DNA of 64,000 nucleotides from JAEXOD01 sp963663265. GTDB lineage: Bacteria > Bacteroidota > Ignavibacteria > Ignavibacteriales > Melioribacteraceae. The stretch spans positions 1,054,001-1,118,000 of the forward strand of contig CAXXXM010000002.1 in assembly GCA_963663265.2 (NCBI GenBank), given 5' to 3'. Under the pieces are notes generated by a model. The model made no database searches and was not told the DNA's origin. It saw only the letters and a program-made list of their open reading frames with translations. Shown one piece after another: positions 55,485 to 64,000 of the stretch (position 1 is the first letter of the stretch; the number at the start of each line of letters is the position of its first letter). The position numbers and the translations under genes were made by a program.

Positions 55485-56675
55485 TTATTTTACCAAATAA
55501 ATTTCCTTTTGTCTTTCAGATATAAACTCGCAACCATCTTTAGTTACATACACTTCTTCTTCAACAGTTGCTACGCCATAACCAGGGACAGATAATCTTG
55601 GTTCAATTGTAAAAACCTGAGATTCTTCAACCACCATATAAGGCAAATTGCCATATCTTTCCCATCGTGGAGATAATAATGCACCACCATCATGTGCAAC
55701 TCTTCCTATTTGATGCCCTAAAGCATGAGGATATTCAGTATAACCTTTCCCTACAATATAGTTGCGGGCAACATCATCAATCTCGCAGCCTTGTTTACCC
55801 GGTTTGAGTGCTTCTGCCGAAAGAGTAACGGATTCTAATATTGTATTAAAGCCGTGCATAACTTCCGCCGGTGGTACTTCTTCATTTTCTCTTAAAATAT
55901 ACCATGTCCTTTGTAAATCGGAACAATATCCATTTAAATTAATCCCAAAATCAATATTTAAAATATGTCCTCTTTCAATTACTCGGTTTGTTGGTCCACT
56001 ATGGGCACCTGCAGAATCCGGTCCAGTAAAAACAGCTGGACAGTGTTCCGCATCCCATGATAATCCAAATCCTCTTTCTTCAACAAGCTTATGAATAAAA
56101 TCAGAAACATCCGCTTCAGTTTTTCCGGGTTTAATAAAATTAGTTACATCGTCAAATATTTTTATTGTTTCTTTAATAGCTTCTTTCATTACCGAAATCT
56201 CATATTCTGATTTTCTTCCGCGTAATGCAGCAATAATATTTTCCGAAGAAACTAATCTATCAACATAAGGGGTATCTTTTAATAAATCAACTAATTCTAA
56301 ATAGACCCCATGAGTTAATCCATCGGCAAGAGATGAATTACGGGAATAATTTATTGCAATGGTTTTGGGATCTAATCGTTCCATTACTTCCAAAAAATCT
56401 TTTTTTACTGACTTTAAATAACTGATAATTTCTTTATAAGTGCCAACAGTTTTCATATTAGCTTCTTCAAGTGACCCAACAATTGCAATTGTTTCCCCTT
56501 TTTTGGTAATAATAAAAGCACTATGCCAAGTTGCCCCTGTACCAACAATCATATCCATCATAGGATCTTTTATATTCCCCGATTCACGTACAAAGGTTAA
56601 CCACATGTCAATATTTTGCTCATTTAATATTTGAACTGCTTGTTTTTGCTTTTCAATAATCAACTCTTTATTCAT
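55485..56675 (-). CDS. M24 metallopeptidase, Xaa-Pro aminopeptidase-like
   Basis: The 396-aa protein has an N-terminal creatinase/prolidase-type domain (about 1-155) and a pita-bread catalytic domain. All five metal ligands can be placed: D242 (NIDFGINLNG), D253 (YCSDLQRT), H321 (HALGHQIG), E358 (FTIEPRL) and a Glu at 373-374 (VEEEVYV). It should remove N-terminal residues from proline-containing peptides in the cytoplasm. It is monocistronic, with a terminator directly after. Confidence 0.9.
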   Translation of the reverse strand: MNKELIIEKQKQAVQILNEQNIDMWLTFVRESGNIKDPMMDMIVGTGATWHSAFIITKKGETIAIVGSLEEANMKTVGTYKEIISYLKSVKKDFLEVMERLDPKTIAINYSRNSSLADGLTHGVYLELVDLLKDTPYVDRLVSSENIIAALRGRKSEYEISVMKEAIKETIKIFDDVTNFIKPGKTEADVSDFIHKLVEERGFGLSWDAEHCPAVFTGPDSAGAHSGPTNRVIERGHILNIDFGINLNGYCSDLQRTWYILRENEEVPPAEVMHGFNTILESVTLSAEALKPGKQGCEIDDVARNYIVGKGYTEYPHALGHQIGRVAHDGGALLSPRWERYGNLPYMVVEESQVFTIEPRLSVPGYGVATVEEEVYVTKDGCEFISERQKEIYLVK

Positions 56676-56876
56676 AATAGCTCCTGCATTTGTTCAAAAA
56701 GGTTACTCTTATATAACTTATGTTTAGTAAGTTAAGATTTTTATTTGTTTTAATCTAATGTACACAATTTATAAACAAAAATTAAGGTAATTAATAAATT
56801 ATAATTGGAATTATTGAACTATTTTATAATAATTTTTATTTTATATAATAAACACAATTTTAAATTAGAGGTGAAC

Positions 56877-57107
56877 ATGGAATGTAAATTTGAACAAGAA
56901 AAGAAAATGTTAGAAGAAGTATATTCAGAAATAATTGAAGCAATATTAAACAAACCTGAAACTGAAGATTACGAACTATCACGAATTTATTTTGAAAACG
57001 TGGCAGCCCGAATGAATAAATGGGCAGATTATGTTAACAAAGTAAAAAGCAAACTTGAAGAAAAAGAACCTGTTAAAGACATAACCGCAGACAACCGACC
57101 GGCATAA
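56877..57107 (+). CDS. Small acidic/charged helical protein of unknown function
   Basis: From the ATG at 56877, with GAGGTGA just upstream, the product is 76 aa. It is almost entirely charged helix (EQEKKMLEEVYSEIIEAIL ... NKVKSKLEEKEPVKDIT). It has no cysteines besides C3 and no membrane segment. An upstream in-frame extension to 56805 is hydrophobic but lacks a ribosome site, and I reject it. The gene has its own terminator. The family is not recognised. Confidence 0.65.
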   Translation: MECKFEQEKKMLEEVYSEIIEAILNKPETEDYELSRIYFENVAARMNKWADYVNKVKSKLEEKEPVKDITADNRPA

Positions 57108-57114
57108 CTTTTCA

Positions 57115-57157
57115 GAAGCTGCTTTTATGTTTAATAATATAAGCAGCTTCCTTTTTA
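57115..57157 (+). terminator. Rho-independent terminator of the 76-aa gene
   Basis: GAAGCTGCTT (57115-57124) pairs with AAGCAGCTTC (57141-57150) around a 16-nt loop, followed by CTTTTTACTTTT. Confidence 0.88.
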
Positions 57158-57270
57158 CTTTTCTTAACACCTTACTTACATGCTTTTACAATTCCATACA
57201 ATTTAATGACAACTTGCTAAATAAAATATCGTCTTAACTAATGAACACAAAAATTAGTTGAGAAGAAAAA

Positions 57271-57693
57271 ATGGAAACAAGTAATTACAAAAACTTTAGA
57301 ACAACTACAATAATTGTTGTATTATATGTTCTGTTATCAGCAGTAATTTTATTAGCCCAAGATAACAAGTCCATCGAAAAACAAAATAATAAAATTGCGA
57401 CTTTAGTAATGGGTATTAAATCCAACAACGAAGGATTACGAAAAAGTGCAATTTATTTGGCAGGCAAAAATCAAGTAAAAGAAGTAATAGATGTATTGAG
57501 CAAAGAATTCAAAACCGAAACCCAAGTATCAATTAAGTATTTAATTGCTATATCATTATTCAAAATTAATACAAATGAAAGCATTGATTCAGCATGTGCT
57601 TTATGCAGATATGAAAACAATGCAAAGTTTAAACTTATTGGAAAGCAAATACGCTCTACTTATTACAACTCATCAATTTTAACAAAAAATTGA
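57271..57693 (+). CDS. Exported small HEAT-like protein of unknown function
   Basis: The 140-aa product has an N-terminal hydrophobic helix (about 12-29, TTIIVVLYVLLSAVILLAQ) that may be a signal peptide or anchor. Two or three helical repeats follow (LRKSAIYLAGKNQVKEVIDVL, VSIKYLIAISLFKI), which read like HEAT/PBS-lyase-type repeats. Such repeats usually bind other proteins. GAGAAG lies before the ATG. No relation to the neighbours is evident. Confidence 0.65.
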   Translation: METSNYKNFRTTTIIVVLYVLLSAVILLAQDNKSIEKQNNKIATLVMGIKSNNEGLRKSAIYLAGKNQVKEVIDVLSKEFKTETQVSIKYLIAISLFKINTNESIDSACALCRYENNAKFKLIGKQIRSTYYNSSILTKN

Positions 57694-57777
57694 GTTTATA
57701 TTACATCTTTTTACATTATTTTACTAAAAACTATTCAAATATGGTCGTAAGATTTACTAATTTTAAAATAAAAAATT

Positions 57778-58812
57778 ATGAAAAAATATTTAATATATAT
57801 ATTTCCGATAATACTATTTTTTACAAGTTTAATCACTGCTGAAGACTGGAAAAAAGTTGTAAACCTAAAAGGGTACTGGAAATTCTGCATAGGTGACGAA
57901 CCCGCTTGGAAGGAGTCTAATTTTAACGATAAAAACTGGGAAGATGTAAAAGTTCCTGCTTATTGGGAAGACGAGGGTTTTTACAGCTACGATGGTTATG
58001 CTTGGTACAGAAAGAGATTTATGATTTCAGATGAATTTACAAAAAGCACTTTATATCTTGATATGGGATATATAGATGATGTGGATGAAGTGTACTTAAA
58101 TGGTAAATTAATTGGTAAAACAGGTTTATTTCCACCAAACTACGTTACAGCCTATTTTGCCCAAAGAAAATATCCAATACCCGGCGGAACGTTAAAAAGC
58201 GGAAATAACATAATTGCAGTACGTGTTTACGATAACGAATACGGGGGCGGAATTAACAATGGAGATATTGGTATTTATGCACCCAAAACAGTTCCTTTGT
58301 TAGCAAGTTTTGAAGGGATGTGGAAATTTAAAACCGGTGATGATTTTAAATGGAAAGAACAGGGATTTAATGATAACGAATGGAGTGAAATTGTTGTTCC
58401 AAGTTTTTGGGAATCACAAGGCTTTAATGGTTACGATGGGTATGCTTGGTATAGAAAAAATGTATATATTGGAACTCTAAAAGAAAAAACCGTTGTATTA
58501 GTATTAGGGAAAATTGATGATTACGATCAGGTTTATGTAAATGGCAAACTTGTTGGTACAACCGGAATATTTCCACCCGATAAAAACAATTTAAATGACA
58601 GCTATGTTAAAGTACGTGGTTATTTTGTACAAAGCAGCATTTTTAATCAAAATGGTAATAACCTAATTGCTGTTAGAGTTTACGATGGCTATAATGACGG
58701 AGGCATATATTATGGACCAATCGGTATTACAACAAAAGAAAATTTCACTAAATATTTACGAAGCGGCGAAAATAAGAAACGAAGCTGGTGGGATATAATT
58801 TTTAATAATTAG
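57778..58812 (+). CDS. Exported protein of two tandem GH2-type sugar-binding-like domains
   Basis: The 344-aa product has a signal peptide (about 1-21) followed by two similar domains at about 22-170 and 175-320. Each contains WKFxxGD, WKExxFND, VPxxWExxGFxxYDGYAWYRK and the lectin-like VYLNGKLIGxTGxFPP with NxIAVRVYD. This is the jelly-roll found at the N-terminus of GH2 beta-galactosidases and in other galactose-binding-like folds. No catalytic module follows. It may bind glycans at the cell surface or periplasm, or serve as a partner. No T9SS tail is present. The stop codon overlaps that of motB. Confidence 0.8.
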   Translation: MKKYLIYIFPIILFFTSLITAEDWKKVVNLKGYWKFCIGDEPAWKESNFNDKNWEDVKVPAYWEDEGFYSYDGYAWYRKRFMISDEFTKSTLYLDMGYIDDVDEVYLNGKLIGKTGLFPPNYVTAYFAQRKYPIPGGTLKSGNNIIAVRVYDNEYGGGINNGDIGIYAPKTVPLLASFEGMWKFKTGDDFKWKEQGFNDNEWSEIVVPSFWESQGFNGYDGYAWYRKNVYIGTLKEKTVVLVLGKIDDYDQVYVNGKLVGTTGIFPPDKNNLNDSYVKVRGYFVQSSIFNQNGNNLIAVRVYDGYNDGGIYYGPIGITTKENFTKYLRSGENKKRSWWDIIFNN

Positions 58813-59642
58813 CTTTGCCTTTGAACAAATATTACAACTCTTCTATTAGCGGCTTGATTTTCAACTATTGCATTTCCATTCATATCTCTATTTGGTAATT
58901 TTGGACGGCTATCGGCATACCCTGCTGCTCGTAATTGGCTTGGAGAAAAGCCTTCATTAATTAAAAATCTAACAATATTTGTTGCTCTGTTTGTCGACAA
59001 CTCCCAATTAGACGGATATTGTGAAGTATTTATTGGTATATCGTCTGTATGTCCTTCAACTTCTATCATAAAATTGGGGAAAGAAATTCTCATTCCTTTT
59101 AATGTAATTGATAACTCTCTAAGTATTGGAATAATATTTTGCTTAATATCTGCCGATCCTAAATCATACAAACTTGAACTTGAAAGCTCTATTCTTAATC
59201 CTTTTGGATCTAAAGAGACGAGAACTTTATTTCCCATATTTGCAGCTCTAAATATACTGTTTACTTTCTTTTCCAGATTTTTAAACGATGTTTGGTCATC
59301 TTTTTTCAACAATTCTTTATTAATGGATTGTTTCACCATCTCAAATTGTTTTTGGTCAATTTTTGAATAAGAAAAAAGCAACACAAATAAAGTAAGCATC
59401 AAAGTAATAACATCGGCATAAGTAGTAAGCCAATCCTCACTATCTACATCTCCGCCAATTATTTTGGATTTATATATTCCGGCATCTTCTGAAGAAAGTT
59501 TTTTTAAGTTATTTCCTTTCCCGTTTTCATCAGCTAAAAGTAAACGTTTTTTTAATTCAGCTTGAATTCGTCTTTCTACTTCAAATTCAATTTGCTCATT
59601 TTTAGCTTTTTCGTAATCATTATTGTTTCCCGTGTTATCCAT
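58809..59642 (-). CDS. motB: MotB-like stator subunit with OmpA domain
   Basis: The 277-aa protein has a cytoplasmic start, one membrane helix with the stator Asp D77 (TYADVITLMLTLFVLLFS) and a plug-like linker. The OmpA-like peptidoglycan-binding domain is at about 150-275 (EVEGHTDDIPINT, SNWELSTNRATNIVRFL, NRRVVIF). With MotA it forms an ion channel whose flow drives rotation. It is 9 bp downstream of motA. No flagellar structural genes are in the window. A gliding or TolR/ExbD-like use is less likely because of the OmpA domain. Confidence 0.88.
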   Translation of the reverse strand: MDNTGNNNDYEKAKNEQIEFEVERRIQAELKKRLLLADENGKGNNLKKLSSEDAGIYKSKIIGGDVDSEDWLTTYADVITLMLTLFVLLFSYSKIDQKQFEMVKQSINKELLKKDDQTSFKNLEKKVNSIFRAANMGNKVLVSLDPKGLRIELSSSSLYDLGSADIKQNIIPILRELSITLKGMRISFPNFMIEVEGHTDDIPINTSQYPSNWELSTNRATNIVRFLINEGFSPSQLRAAGYADSRPKLPNRDMNGNAIVENQAANRRVVIFVQRQS

Positions 59643-59651
59643 TTTTTCACT

Positions 59652-60464
59652 CTAAGGTTTCGGGACATCTTTTTTAATAACTGAAAAATGAGCTTCAGGA
59701 TCCAAAAAACTATTAAGCATATCTTGAATCAAAATTGAATCTCTATTTTCCCCTAATAAAACAAAACCCTCACTTATTAATAAATTTCTAAACCTTAATA
59801 TTTCTTGTTTCTGTTTCACTTTTTCTGCAGCAGGTCGCAACAATAATTGAGCTAACAAAACCCCATACAAAGTTGTTATTAATGCAAAAGCCAAACCTTT
59901 ACCTAAAGCCGAAGGGTCACTTCCCATTTTATCAAGCATAATTATTAAACCGATAACTGTTCCAAGCATACCGAAACCTGGAGCAAAGCTTGCCATAGTC
60001 CTTAAAATATGAGATTTAACCATACTTCTTTCAAACGAAGTTTCAACAAAGTTAGATAACATTTTACGTAATTCATCTCCTTTGTAGCCTGTAACCAATA
60101 GTTCGCCACCATATTTTACAAATGGGTCTGTAATGTTTTGCCTTGAAAGCTCGCTTTCAAGTTCAACCATCCCTTTTTGCTTTAACAAACGAGCCATATT
60201 AATTATTTTTTCAACTTCTTTATAAAGTGTATGAGTATTAATATTTTGAGGAGTAAATATTTCAATCAACTCTTTTAAGGCTGCAATAACATATGTTCCT
60301 CTAAACGAAATCATTGTTGCAGCCAAAGTCCCTCCAACAACCATTAATAAACTTGGTAAATTTAGAAACATTAAAAAATTATCGGTACTTGAAGCTATGG
60401 AAATAAAAAACAACCCAAAGCCCAACACAATACCTACAAGAGTTTCAACTGCAATATTTTTCAT
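59652..60464 (-). CDS. motA: MotA-like stator subunit
   Basis: The 270-aa protein has four membrane segments, two near the N-terminus (VETLVGIVLGFGLFFISIAS, LPSLLMVVGGTLAATMISF) and two in the middle (MASFAPGFGMLGTVIGLIIML, LAFALITTLYGVLLAQLLL). A cytoplasmic loop lies between the pairs. The Pro in FAPGFGMLGT and the spacing fit PomA/MotA, not the shorter TolQ/ExbB. It pairs with motB downstream. The driving ion cannot be decided from this reading. Confidence 0.88.
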   Translation of the reverse strand: MKNIAVETLVGIVLGFGLFFISIASSTDNFLMFLNLPSLLMVVGGTLAATMISFRGTYVIAALKELIEIFTPQNINTHTLYKEVEKIINMARLLKQKGMVELESELSRQNITDPFVKYGGELLVTGYKGDELRKMLSNFVETSFERSMVKSHILRTMASFAPGFGMLGTVIGLIIMLDKMGSDPSALGKGLAFALITTLYGVLLAQLLLRPAAEKVKQKQEILRFRNLLISEGFVLLGENRDSILIQDMLNSFLDPEAHFSVIKKDVPKP

Positions 60465-60600
60465 AAGACTTTATTTTTTAGTTAATTATCGAAATATTTA
60501 GCCATATTTTTAACATAATTAGTTTTAACACTAAAAAAAGACTAATTTTTCTTAATTAGTTAAATTATCAATTATAATATCTGAATTTGAGTATTTGCAC

Positions 60601-62484
60601 TTATTTTAAATATATCATTTTTTTTGTTAAAGTAAAACCATTTCCTGTTAACGAATAAAAATAAGTTCCGCTTGATAATTTTTTATTTAATTCCGATATA
60701 TTAAATACAACACTATAATTGCCTGCATTTTGATATTCATTTACAACTTGTGCAACTTTTTCACCAAGTATATTAAAAACACTTAATGTTACTAACGTAT
60801 TTTCTTTTAAAGAATAATTTATTGTTGTTGAAGGATTAAACGGATTTGGGAAATTTTGAAATAAATTAAATCCACTTGGAACCAGTTTTTCATTTTCAAT
60901 ACATTCTTTTACATCAGTAATAATAACGTCGGGCGATAGTTTCCTATTTATCATTATCATAGCAGCATCTGCAATAATGTATTTTCCGGCTTCAACCCCA
61001 GTATTATCCATCTTTAAAACTTGTTTATTCCCTTTAGTTAAATTGTAAGCACCCAAGCTGTACCAACCTGCATTTTTGGGATCCTTTTGGTTAACATAAA
61101 CAATTGTTGAATCATTTCTATGATAAATTGTGTAAGGGACATTTGTTGAGTTAACACTATTGGGAACAATATACGTGTAAACATCAAACCATGCATCAAA
61201 TGGAACGTCCATACTGTATCCAATTGCAGTATATTCAGTAGAATTAGACATCAATATGTTTGGCTTAAATCCGGATATCTGAAAGACATTCCAATTCCCC
61301 TGCTTAACAACACTTTCATCATCTTCGTTAACAATAACAGCTTTTGGTCTCCATATTTGTCCGTCTCTAAATGGAAGAAGTGCTTTTTCGTTATAAACTG
61401 ACGATTTTAAAGTATCACCTAATCTATTGTTGTTCAACCTAAGAGCTTCATAAAAGAAAAATGTTTCCCCTTTTACTCCCTTGTTTCTATTTGCTGCAAT
61501 TGATGAAAGCAGTAATTCAGGGGTTATAACATACGACCCTGACTTTGCCAATACACCCGCAAACATTATATCTCTTTTTTCAATAGGAATTTGATTCAGG
61601 GCATTCTGAACTTCATATGTATAACTTGTAATATCCTGTCTATATAGCTGAGGGATAAAGTTATCAACAATTCCATCAGTTACCCATGTTTTAGTATCCT
61701 GCAAGTAGTTTTGATATCCCCAGGGATAAGGGCTTGGTCCTGATGAAAAAATTAGATACTCCCCACGCAATTTTACCGAATCTCTTAAACTTTTGTAATA
61801 TGCATTCAACTTATCGGCACGCCATCTCATCCAATCAGAATTACCATAATTAGTTGGAGGTGCTTGCCCATTATGTTCTGTTATATAAAGATTTTTTGTA
61901 TATTCTTCATATCCGCCTTCAACAGGCATTGCCGGCAATCTATCATCACCCTGCACCCCATCAACATCGTAAGTATCTACAACTTCCAAAACTAAAGATG
62001 TCATAAAGTTTTGAACATCGGGATTAATTCCACTCATCCAATCAAAACCATTTTTAACAACAAGCTGTCCAGCCAAGTTTTTTAATGCCCAATCAGGATA
62101 CTTTGCCAAAATATGTCCTCCATTTAAAGAATAGGAGGTTGCAAAACCAAATTCAAACCAAGGAATTACTTCAATTCCATTTCTATGGGCTTCAATAACC
62201 AATTTTTTTAATGGATCTCGCCCTGAAACCAACTGCCATATTGGAACTCCAAAACGTTCGTTCATAATTTGACTTGGATATAAAGTGTAACCTTTATTCC
62301 ATACAACAGGGAAAACTACATTTATTCCAACAGATTCAAGATAGTTCATGGCTTCAGCAATTCTTGAATCCGAAAACAGAACATCGCTATCAACATTTGT
62401 AATCCACACACCACGCATCTCAGTTTTAATTTGAGCAAAAACTGAAATATTTAGAAGTATTAACAAATAGAACATTTTTTTCAT
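60601..62484 (-). CDS. Secreted GHL10-type glycoside hydrolase with T9SS sorting tail
   Basis: The 627-aa product starts at ATG 62484 with AAGG 9 nt upstream; an in-frame TTG three codons earlier is not needed. A signal peptide is followed by the GHL10 domain (about 20-360: EMRGVWITNVDSDVLFSD, VIPWFEFGFATSYSL, VDGVQGDDRLPAMPVEGGY, FIPQLYRQDI). A beta-sandwich module with SxGxYNLTKG and a late ADAAMIMINR stretch follows (about 385-530). The T9SS tail runs from about 545 (FQNFPNPFNPSTTINYS ... KKMIYLK). It is close in sequence to the adjacent 62496-63617 product and more distant from 17304-19670. The substrate is unknown. Confidence 0.88.
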   Translation of the reverse strand: MKKMFYLLILLNISVFAQIKTEMRGVWITNVDSDVLFSDSRIAEAMNYLESVGINVVFPVVWNKGYTLYPSQIMNERFGVPIWQLVSGRDPLKKLVIEAHRNGIEVIPWFEFGFATSYSLNGGHILAKYPDWALKNLAGQLVVKNGFDWMSGINPDVQNFMTSLVLEVVDTYDVDGVQGDDRLPAMPVEGGYEEYTKNLYITEHNGQAPPTNYGNSDWMRWRADKLNAYYKSLRDSVKLRGEYLIFSSGPSPYPWGYQNYLQDTKTWVTDGIVDNFIPQLYRQDITSYTYEVQNALNQIPIEKRDIMFAGVLAKSGSYVITPELLLSSIAANRNKGVKGETFFFYEALRLNNNRLGDTLKSSVYNEKALLPFRDGQIWRPKAVIVNEDDESVVKQGNWNVFQISGFKPNILMSNSTEYTAIGYSMDVPFDAWFDVYTYIVPNSVNSTNVPYTIYHRNDSTIVYVNQKDPKNAGWYSLGAYNLTKGNKQVLKMDNTGVEAGKYIIADAAMIMINRKLSPDVIITDVKECIENEKLVPSGFNLFQNFPNPFNPSTTINYSLKENTLVTLSVFNILGEKVAQVVNEYQNAGNYSVVFNISELNKKLSSGTYFYSLTGNGFTLTKKMIYLK

Positions 62485-62495
62485 ATACAGCAACC

Positions 62496-63617
62496 TTATT
62501 GTGGAAATTTAACTTTGTTTTTATAAAATTCGGTCTTAAATAATTGAGGATATTTTTTTATCCCCTCATAAAAAAAGAATACTTCTCCTTCAATTCCTCT
62601 TTCTCTATTTGCTTTAATTATACTTTTCAGCATCTCTTCTTCCGGTTGATATGCTCCAACCTTTAATAGAACACCAGGATAAAACTTTTTACTTTCAGCA
62701 CACGTTAACTGTGTATTAATAATATCGTCTAAAGTCTTTATGTATTCTTCAACTGATTTTCTGTATAGTTGAGGGAATACAAAATCAACATATCCTTTTT
62801 TTACCCATGTTACCCAGTCTTGTAAATACTCTTCAACACTCCACGGAAAAACGCTTGGAGCCATAGTAACCAAAACATTTGGATTAATTTTTTTTACGGT
62901 TTTATAAATCGATTCCATATAATTATTTAGAATTTTTACACGCCAAGCCACCCAACTTGAATCGCGAAAATCTTTTGGTGGTTCAACATCATTATTATCC
63001 TTTTTATATAACAGTTTAGTATATTCATCATAACCGGATTCAACAGGCATTGCCGGCAATCTATCATCTCCTTGAATACCATCAATTTCATAGTTTTTTA
63101 CAACTTCAATAATAAGAGATAACATATAATTTTGTACATCAGGATTAAATCCGTTCAACCAATCAAATCCGTTTTTTGTAACTAATTTACCCTCATTGTT
63201 AATTGCAGCCCAGTCTGGGTGCTGCTCAATAATTCTGCCCCCATTTAATTTGTAAGAAGATGAAAAACCAAACTCAAACCAAGCAAAAACTTTTATACCA
63301 ACTTTATGAGATTCTTTTATAATCTCTTTTAAAGGATCTCTCCCAATATATGCCGAGTCTATTTCCTGCCCAACAACTCTTTTCATAACTTCACTTGGAT
63401 AAAGAGTTAACCCTTTATTATAAGTTACAACAAAAATTGAATTAAAACCTTCTTCTTTACATAATTCAACTGTTTTCTTAATGTTATCTAAGGATTTAAG
63501 TGCATCGCTATCTACATTAGTTAACCATACTCCTCTTATTGCTTCTTTTTCTTGTGCACTAATTACACCAAAAGCCATACATATTATTAACACATAAAAA
63601 ACAATCTGCTTTTTCAT
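62496..63617 (-). CDS. Exported GHL10-type glycoside hydrolase without sorting tail
   Basis: The 373-aa product has a signal peptide (...GVISA|QEKE) and only the GHL10 barrel: AIRGVWLTNVDSDALKS, KVFAWFEFGFSSSYKLN, IDGIQGDDRLPAMPVESGY, FVFPQLYRKS. It is a paralogue of the next gene and matches its catalytic domain throughout, but it stops right after that domain (KVKFPQ). So it should stay periplasmic while its T9SS-tailed relative is exported. The two genes are about 11 bp apart and probably one transcript. Confidence 0.88.
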   Translation of the reverse strand: MKKQIVFYVLIICMAFGVISAQEKEAIRGVWLTNVDSDALKSLDNIKKTVELCKEEGFNSIFVVTYNKGLTLYPSEVMKRVVGQEIDSAYIGRDPLKEIIKESHKVGIKVFAWFEFGFSSSYKLNGGRIIEQHPDWAAINNEGKLVTKNGFDWLNGFNPDVQNYMLSLIIEVVKNYEIDGIQGDDRLPAMPVESGYDEYTKLLYKKDNNDVEPPKDFRDSSWVAWRVKILNNYMESIYKTVKKINPNVLVTMAPSVFPWSVEEYLQDWVTWVKKGYVDFVFPQLYRKSVEEYIKTLDDIINTQLTCAESKKFYPGVLLKVGAYQPEEEMLKSIIKANRERGIEGEVFFFYEGIKKYPQLFKTEFYKNKVKFPQ

Positions 63618-63664
63618 AATTATCTCAATTTATCAAATACAAAACTTATAGTAATAAAAAAAAT

Positions 63665-63702
63665 GATTAAAAAAAACCTTACTAAATAATTTCAGTAAGG
63701 TT
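63665..63702 (-). terminator. Terminator of the outer-membrane protein gene
   Basis: AACCTTACT (63675-63683) pairs with AGTAAGGTT (63694-63702), with a T-run on the minus strand. It lies about 30 bp past the stop at 63730. Confidence 0.85.
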
Positions 63703-63729
63703 CAAGTTTCTTTGAATTTTTGTTTCAAT

Positions 63730-64000
63730 TTATAACTGATAATTTATTCCTATTTTCAAGTTAATCATTTGGAAACTGCTGATGTTTTCCAAATTTAATG
63801 CTAAAGCCTGCCAAATTTCACCAATTACATTTTTATATTCGCCGCCAACATAAATATTCAAATTTTTAACAATCTGATATTCAAATTGCAAACCAAGATT
63901 AAATCCACCGCTCCAATCCACTTGTGAAATTCCAGGCACGTTAACAACTTGTGTAAGGCTACCACCAACTCCGGTAGTATCGGAATAAAATTTTTCAGTT
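63730..64000 (-). CDS. Outer-membrane beta-barrel protein, C-terminal part (cut by window end)
   Basis: The frame is open to the window edge, giving about the last 89 residues. Alternating strands (GGFNLGLQFEYQIVKNLNIYV, INLKIGINYQL) end in the NYQL-type terminus usual for outer-membrane barrels. The GTG at 63939 is not a real start, since the frame continues upstream. The family cannot be decided from this fragment. Confidence 0.75.
   Translation of the reverse strand, partial: TEKFYSDTTGVGGSLTQVVNVPGISQVDWSGGFNLGLQFEYQIVKNLNIYVGGEYKNVIGEIWQALALNLENISSFQMINLKIGINYQL

Noticed and set aside
58809..60464. ExbB/ExbD or TolQ/TolR for the TonB receptor
   Set aside because: MotA-type length with four helices and an OmpA peptidoglycan-binding domain in the partner fit MotA/MotB better.

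Overview
The window is AT-rich and reads like a chromosome segment from the Bacteroidota/Chlorobiota/Ignavibacteriota side of the FCB group, most likely an ignavibacterium-like organism. The main reason is the number of exported proteins that end in the type IX secretion (T9SS) type A sorting domain, with the phrase QN(Y/F)PNPFNPSTTI and a terminal ...KKM(ML)L(V/L/I)K. Six complete proteins carry it. There is also a PorV/PorQ-family protein beside a TonB-dependent receptor, and Shine-Dalgarno sequences are often weak or absent. Species identity is an inference. No rRNA, tRNA, CRISPR array or intact insertion sequence was seen.

Layout. (1) 1-13144: a minus-strand surface cassette, transcribed from about 13.1 kb leftward: TonB-dependent receptor, FN3 surface protein, PorV/PorQ-like barrel, IPT-domain lipoprotein, then two near-identical beta-propeller/T9SS proteins from a tandem duplication that also copied the terminator. 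(2) 13.2-17.3 kb: repeat-dense spacers around an FG-GAP T9SS protein. They contain about 160-bp composite units with paired GCCACGCRAGTGGC hairpins, a MITE-like inverted-repeat element, purine-rich tracts and orphan terminators. (3) 17.3-19.7 kb: a GHL10-type glycoside hydrolase with a T9SS tail. (4) 19.9-33.8 kb: mostly housekeeping genes: pepT, a REC-PAS-kinase overlapping an SDR gene, a methyltransferase behind metH, hldD with a Nudix gene, a glycosyltransferase with an EamA transporter, and prfA. (5) 34.1-46.1 kb: a secreted M14 carboxypeptidase, a very large REC/PAS/GAF kinase, two small unknown genes flanking a predicted RNA fold, and the lon-msrC-dnaX operon. (6) 46.2-54.6 kb: a spacer full of short hairpins, then a type I restriction-modification operon (hsdM, a shortened KilA-N gene, hsdS, hsdR, YgjP-like metalloprotease). 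(7) 54.8-64 kb: beta-carbonic anhydrase, M24 peptidase, small exported proteins, a motAB pair, two tandem GHL10 hydrolases and the end of an outer-membrane barrel gene.

Taken together, the window shows a strong investment in surface-exposed and secreted proteins (peptidase, hydrolases, propellers, receptor) set among core metabolism and one defence locus. The least explained content is non-coding: the repeat units at 13.6-17.3 kb, the hairpin cluster at 46.2-46.8 kb with a diverged relative at the window start, and the folded spacer at 41.33-41.40 kb. All calls come from reading the sequence; no homology search or folding program was run.
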